DNA from: Flavobacterium cheongpyeongense
Lineage (GTDB): Bacteria > Bacteroidota > Bacteroidia > Flavobacteriales > Flavobacteriaceae
Direction of reading: 5' to 3'
Assembly: GCF_003202435.1 (NCBI RefSeq)
Contig: NZ_QJHK01000001.1
Span: 248,001 to 312,000 of the forward strand
DNA: 64,000 nucleotides
Shown here piece by piece: positions 61,200 through 64,000 of this stretch. Each line of letters opens with the position of its first letter. Positions within the stretch are counted from its first letter, which is position 1. Position numbers and translations under genes: made by a program. The notes below the pieces were generated by a model that made no database searches, was not told where the DNA came from, and saw nothing but the letters and a program-made list of their open reading frames with translations.

Positions 61200-62228
61200 T
61201 TAAAAGGTGGTTCTTGTTGAAGATTTACGAATGTGTAATTCTGGTGCAAGAACTACCTTTTTTTCGATTTTAATAGTGTCGTTTTTGTCTACTTGTTCAA
61301 GGAAAACACGTGCGGACATTCTTCCCATTTCAAGTGGTGACTGATCTACAGAAGTTATAGAAAGTTCCATAAATTTAGTAAAAGGTTCGTTACTGAAACC
61401 TGCTACACAAAAATCAGTTGGAATGCTTATATTTCTCTCTTTTAATTCCTGAATAGCTCCCAAAGCAGCAAAATCACTTGAGGAAAATATAGCGTCTGGT
61501 GGAGTTTCAAGTTGTAATAAAATACTTATCGCTTCTTTTCCTGATTCCACACTACTCTTGATAGGAATTACATACTCCTCTTTAAAAGTTAGTCCGCTAT
61601 CTAATAACGCTTGTTTGTAGCCTAAAAACCTATTCTTAAAAATATCAAGTGACTGGTCTCTGGAAAAATGAGCAATATGTCTGCAACCTTCATTGATTAA
61701 GTGTTTTGTAGTAAGATACCCCCCTTTAAAATCGTTAATAGTAACTGAGCTAACACCATTAAAATGTCGGGTTCTGTCAAAAAAAATCAAAGGAACATTT
61801 TTTTGTAATACGTTCAGAAATGCATCATAGTTTTGATCACCAACATCTGTAACCGACATTAAAATACCATCAACCTGTGCATCTATTAAAGCATAAAGGT
61901 TTTCGTTTTCTCTTTTTGGATCATCATGTGTTTGTGAAATAATTACATGATAACCATGAGGATTAAGTTCTTCCTCGATCCCCCTAATTACAGTTCCAAA
62001 AAAATTATTATCAACACGAGGAACAATAATACCAATATTGTTGCTTCTTCCGCTTTTTAAAGCCAAAGCTAATTTGTTTTGTTTGTAGTTCATCAAATCA
62101 GCCGTTTCCTTGACCAATTCACGCGTACTTTTTTTTATTTTTGGGCTGTTATTTAATGCTCTGGAGACGGTAGCAGCAGTAATGTTAAGTCTTTTGGCAA
62201 TATCGTAAATAGTGGTTTTCTCGCTCAT
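61200..62228 (-). CDS. LacI-family regulator, copy 1
   Basis: The 342-residue regulator has the LacI helix-turn-helix TIYDIAKRLNITAATVSRAL (residues 5-24) and hinge helix (KLALALKSGRSNNIGIIVPR). A periplasmic-binding-like effector domain follows (FSSSDFAALGAIQELKERNI, VAGFSNEPFTKFMELSITSV). It is very similar along its length to the next gene. Its promoter is TTG-N18-TATTTTTG (62285-62259 on the minus strand), with a degenerate TGTAATCGATTACA site upstream. Control of the uronate genes is inferred from position and shared operators; a uronate or KDG is the likely effector. Confidence 0.93.
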   Translation of the reverse strand: MSEKTTIYDIAKRLNITAATVSRALNNSPKIKKSTRELVKETADLMNYKQNKLALALKSGRSNNIGIIVPRVDNNFFGTVIRGIEEELNPHGYHVIISQTHDDPKRENENLYALIDAQVDGILMSVTDVGDQNYDAFLNVLQKNVPLIFFDRTRHFNGVSSVTINDFKGGYLTTKHLINEGCRHIAHFSRDQSLDIFKNRFLGYKQALLDSGLTFKEEYVIPIKSSVESGKEAISILLQLETPPDAIFSSSDFAALGAIQELKERNISIPTDFCVAGFSNEPFTKFMELSITSVDQSPLEMGRMSARVFLEQVDKNDTIKIEKKVVLAPELHIRKSSTRTTF

Positions 62229-62524
62229 TCAAAAAAAATATCTTTGATTATTTTGGCACAAAAATACCTCTTTTTTGAATAATTCAATGTAAATTATTAT
62301 CGATTACTAAAATGGTATAATAATTTTAATTATCGTGTAAGAATAGAAATATAAAGTTTCTAATTTTTCGATAAATGCAATTGATGCTAAAAAATAAATA
62401 AATGAAAAAAGCACATTTAATTGATTAAATTGGAAGAAGATAAAATAAGAAATTTCATTTTTTTTATGTTTTGTACTTTCATAAATCTGATGATAGGCTA
62501 AAACTATAATTAGTTAATGATATA
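62229..62524 (-). promoter_or_regulatory. lacI copy 1 promoter and degenerate operator
   Basis: On the minus strand TTG (62287-62285) and TATTTTTG (62266-62259) are 18 bases apart. TATTATCGATTACT (62295-62308) matches the operator consensus at 11 of 14 bases and lies just upstream of the -33 box. The rest of the gap, up to the stop of copy 2, shows nothing clear. Confidence 0.6.
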
Positions 62525-63553
62525 TTAAGAGTTTTTTCTTGTTGAAGATTTACGAATATGTAATTCTGGCGCAAGGACTACCTTTTTTTCGATTTTTATG
62601 GTGTCTGTTTTTTCAACTTGTTCAAGGAAAACACGAGCAGCCATTCTTCCCATTTCGAGAGGTGACTGGTCAACAGAAGTTATAGATAATTCCATAAACT
62701 TAGTAAAGGGTTCGTTGCTAAAGCCTGCTACACAAAAATCATCCGGAATGGCAATATTTCTTTCTTTTAATTCCTGAATAACTCCCAAGGCAGCAAAGTC
62801 GCTCGAAGAAAATATGGCATCTGGAGGTGAATCAAGTTCTAATAGCATATCAATTGCCTTTTTTCCTGCATCTACACTACTTTTAGACTGAATAACATAC
62901 TTTTCGTTAAATGTAATTCCGTTGTCTAATAATGCCTGTTTATACCCCAGGAAACGATTTTTGAAAATTTCCAGAGATTGATCTCCGGAAAGATGTGCTA
63001 TGCACTTGCAGCCCTGATTAATTAATTGTTTAGTTGCAATGTATCCTCCCTTAAAATCATTTATTGTTACAGAACTTACACCATCTATGTGTTTACTTCT
63101 GTCAAAAAATATGAGTGGTACATTTTTTTTTAGGACGTTATGAAATGCATCATCATTTTCATTATTAACATCAGTAACAGACATTAAAATACCATCTACC
63201 TGTGCATCAATTAGGGTATATAGATTCTCGCTTTCCCTTTTTGGATTTTCATGAGTCTGGCAAATGATAACCTGATAACCATGAGGATATAGTTCTTCTT
63301 CGATCCCTCTGATTACAGATGCAAAAAAATTACTGTCTATTCGGGGAACGATTACACCAATGTTATTGCTTCTGCCACTTTTCAACGCTAAAGCTAATTT
63401 GTTTTGCTTGTAGTTCATTAAAGAAGCAGTCTCTAAGACTAATTGTTTTGTGCTTTCCTTTATTTTAGGATTGTTATTTAAAGCTCTTGAAACCGTAGCA
63501 GCAGTGATATTTAGTTTTTTTGCAATATCATAAATGGTTATTTTTTCACTCAT
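62525..63553 (-). CDS. LacI-family regulator, copy 2
   Basis: This 342-residue protein is equal in length and very similar to copy 1. It has the same HTH (TIYDIAKKLNITAATVSRAL), hinge and most of the effector domain (VTINDFKGGYIATKQLINQG; IFSSSDFAALGVIQELKERN). Differences concentrate in effector-domain surface residues. It follows copy 1 in tandem orientation, suggesting duplication in situ. It is divergent from the lipoprotein gene at 63838 and shares that promoter region. The pair may bind the same operators with different inducers. Confidence 0.93.
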   Translation of the reverse strand: MSEKITIYDIAKKLNITAATVSRALNNNPKIKESTKQLVLETASLMNYKQNKLALALKSGRSNNIGVIVPRIDSNFFASVIRGIEEELYPHGYQVIICQTHENPKRESENLYTLIDAQVDGILMSVTDVNNENDDAFHNVLKKNVPLIFFDRSKHIDGVSSVTINDFKGGYIATKQLINQGCKCIAHLSGDQSLEIFKNRFLGYKQALLDNGITFNEKYVIQSKSSVDAGKKAIDMLLELDSPPDAIFSSSDFAALGVIQELKERNIAIPDDFCVAGFSNEPFTKFMELSITSVDQSPLEMGRMAARVFLEQVEKTDTIKIEKKVVLAPELHIRKSSTRKNS

Positions 63554-63837
63554 TCAAAAAAAATATTTTGATTATTTTAACACAAAAATACATTTTTTTT
63601 GGATATTCCAATATAAAATGTTATCGATTACCAAAAATCTTTTAATTGCCAAATAAAGATTTAGCTATAATAAAAATATATGTTATTTTTTATTGTAAAT
63701 GTAATTTAAATTATAATAAAAAAGATATTTGTAAATTTTTGATAAATTAATTTGTTGAATTCAATCTATTTTTTTACTTTCGTGTAATCGATTACATAGT
63801 TAATAAAATCTTAATTCTGAAATAGAAGTAGTACAAA
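63554..63837. promoter_or_regulatory. Divergent lacI-2 / lipoprotein control region
   Basis: Minus strand: TTG (63611-63609)-N18-TATTTTTG (63590-63583) for lacI-2, with operator-like TGTTATCGATTACC (63619-63632; 12 of 14 matches) behind it. Plus strand: TTG (63752-63754)-N20-TACTTTCG (63775-63782), then the perfect operator at 63783. One region thus carries two sites controlling both directions. Confidence 0.7.
63783..63796. promoter_or_regulatory. LacI operator, site 3 (perfect palindrome)
   Basis: TGTAATCGATTACA is a perfect 14-bp palindrome that begins immediately after the -7-like TACTTTCG, as at sites 1 and 2. It precedes the lipoprotein ATG at 63838. Confidence 0.88.
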
Positions 63838-64000
63838 ATGGAAGTATATAAGGCTTTAAACAAGAATTTGGTGTTTTTAATAGTGGCTTGTATTGTGTTT
63901 TTTATGTCTTGTGGTGGTAAGACGTTAGAAAAGACGATCGATAATCCATGGGAAAGAATGAGCTTAATTGAAGAGAGTGTTCCTCAGGTGAGATTTTTGG
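63838..64000 (+). CDS. Lipoprotein of the uronate/pectin locus, 5' end only
   Basis: The first 54 codons encode an N-terminal basic/hydrophobic signal (MEVYKALNKNLVFLIVACIV) and a lipobox FFMSCGG with Cys25 as the lipidation site. The mature start is KTLEKTIDNPWERMSLIEES. The gene runs off the window. The operator upstream places it in the LacI regulon. The NPWERM..I.ESVP segment recalls the region ahead of polygalacturonase (GH28)-type domains, but too little is present to assign a function. Confidence 0.75.
   Translation, partial: MEVYKALNKNLVFLIVACIVFFMSCGGKTLEKTIDNPWERMSLIEESVPQVRFL

Overview
The window looks like chromosomal DNA of a Flavobacterium-type member of the Bacteroidota. The evidence is AT-rich sequence, promoters of the TTG-N19-TAnnTTTG type, type IX secretion (T9SS) sorting domains, a DUF6377-type regulator next to a glycoside hydrolase, and a complete uronate catabolism cluster. 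I saw no rRNA, tRNA, IS element, prophage or CRISPR array. All family calls come from reading translated sequence and motifs; no database was searched.

Layout. 1-496: 5' part of a CCA-adding enzyme gene. 814-1572: yaaA. 1734-6362 (minus): a TetR regulator followed by a TolC/HlyD/DHA2-MFS tripartite efflux pump, with two tandem palindromes over the promoter. 7024-14963 (minus): the whole trp operon in transcription order trpL-E-G-(GNAT)-D-C-F-B-(gamma-glutamylcyclotransferase-like)-A. It is headed by an 18-residue leader peptide with three consecutive Trp codons, a terminator and a competing antiterminator. 15088-20236: a secreted beta-helix protein, a MarR/nitroreductase/YceI operon with twin palindromes, and glpD. 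20580-23162: two YeeE/YedE half-transporters and a CstB-like persulfide dioxygenase/rhodanese. 23566-25991: cydAB.

26250-32720 (minus) holds two LamG-containing T9SS cargo proteins. Next to them lies a three-gene signalling operon encoding a multi-TM protein, a HisKA_2 kinase and a LytTR response regulator. 33329-33836 has three tiny overlapping or adjacent membrane ORFs. 34017-36289 has a TauE/SafE permease, a Crp/Fnr regulator and a rhodanese. 36367-44227 has a GapN-like aldehyde dehydrogenase, a processive GT2, a GNAT, an acyl-CoA oxidase-like enzyme and a DUF6377 regulator. 44432-46648 is a GH3 beta-glucosidase, followed by a decayed acyltransferase-3 pseudogene. 47337-49775 has an ArsR/old-yellow-enzyme operon and a secreted carbohydrate-esterase-like hydrolase.

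50206-64000 is a pectin/uronate utilisation locus. It has two ExuT-like transporters, kduI, kduD, uxaC, kdgK, kdgA, uxaB, uxaA, two closely related LacI regulators and the start of a lipoprotein gene. Together these carry galacturonate, glucuronate-derived and unsaturated uronates through 2-keto-3-deoxygluconate to pyruvate and glyceraldehyde 3-phosphate. A 14-bp palindrome, TGTAATCGATTACA, or a close variant, lies immediately after the -7 element of three promoters in this locus. Weaker versions lie upstream of both lacI genes.

Most notable non-coding signals: the trp attenuator; the LacI operator series with fixed geometry; three diverged copies of a structured intergenic element (8258, 20372, 33013) that may belong to the Flavo-1 RNA family; and a nested inverted repeat between kdgA and uxaB.
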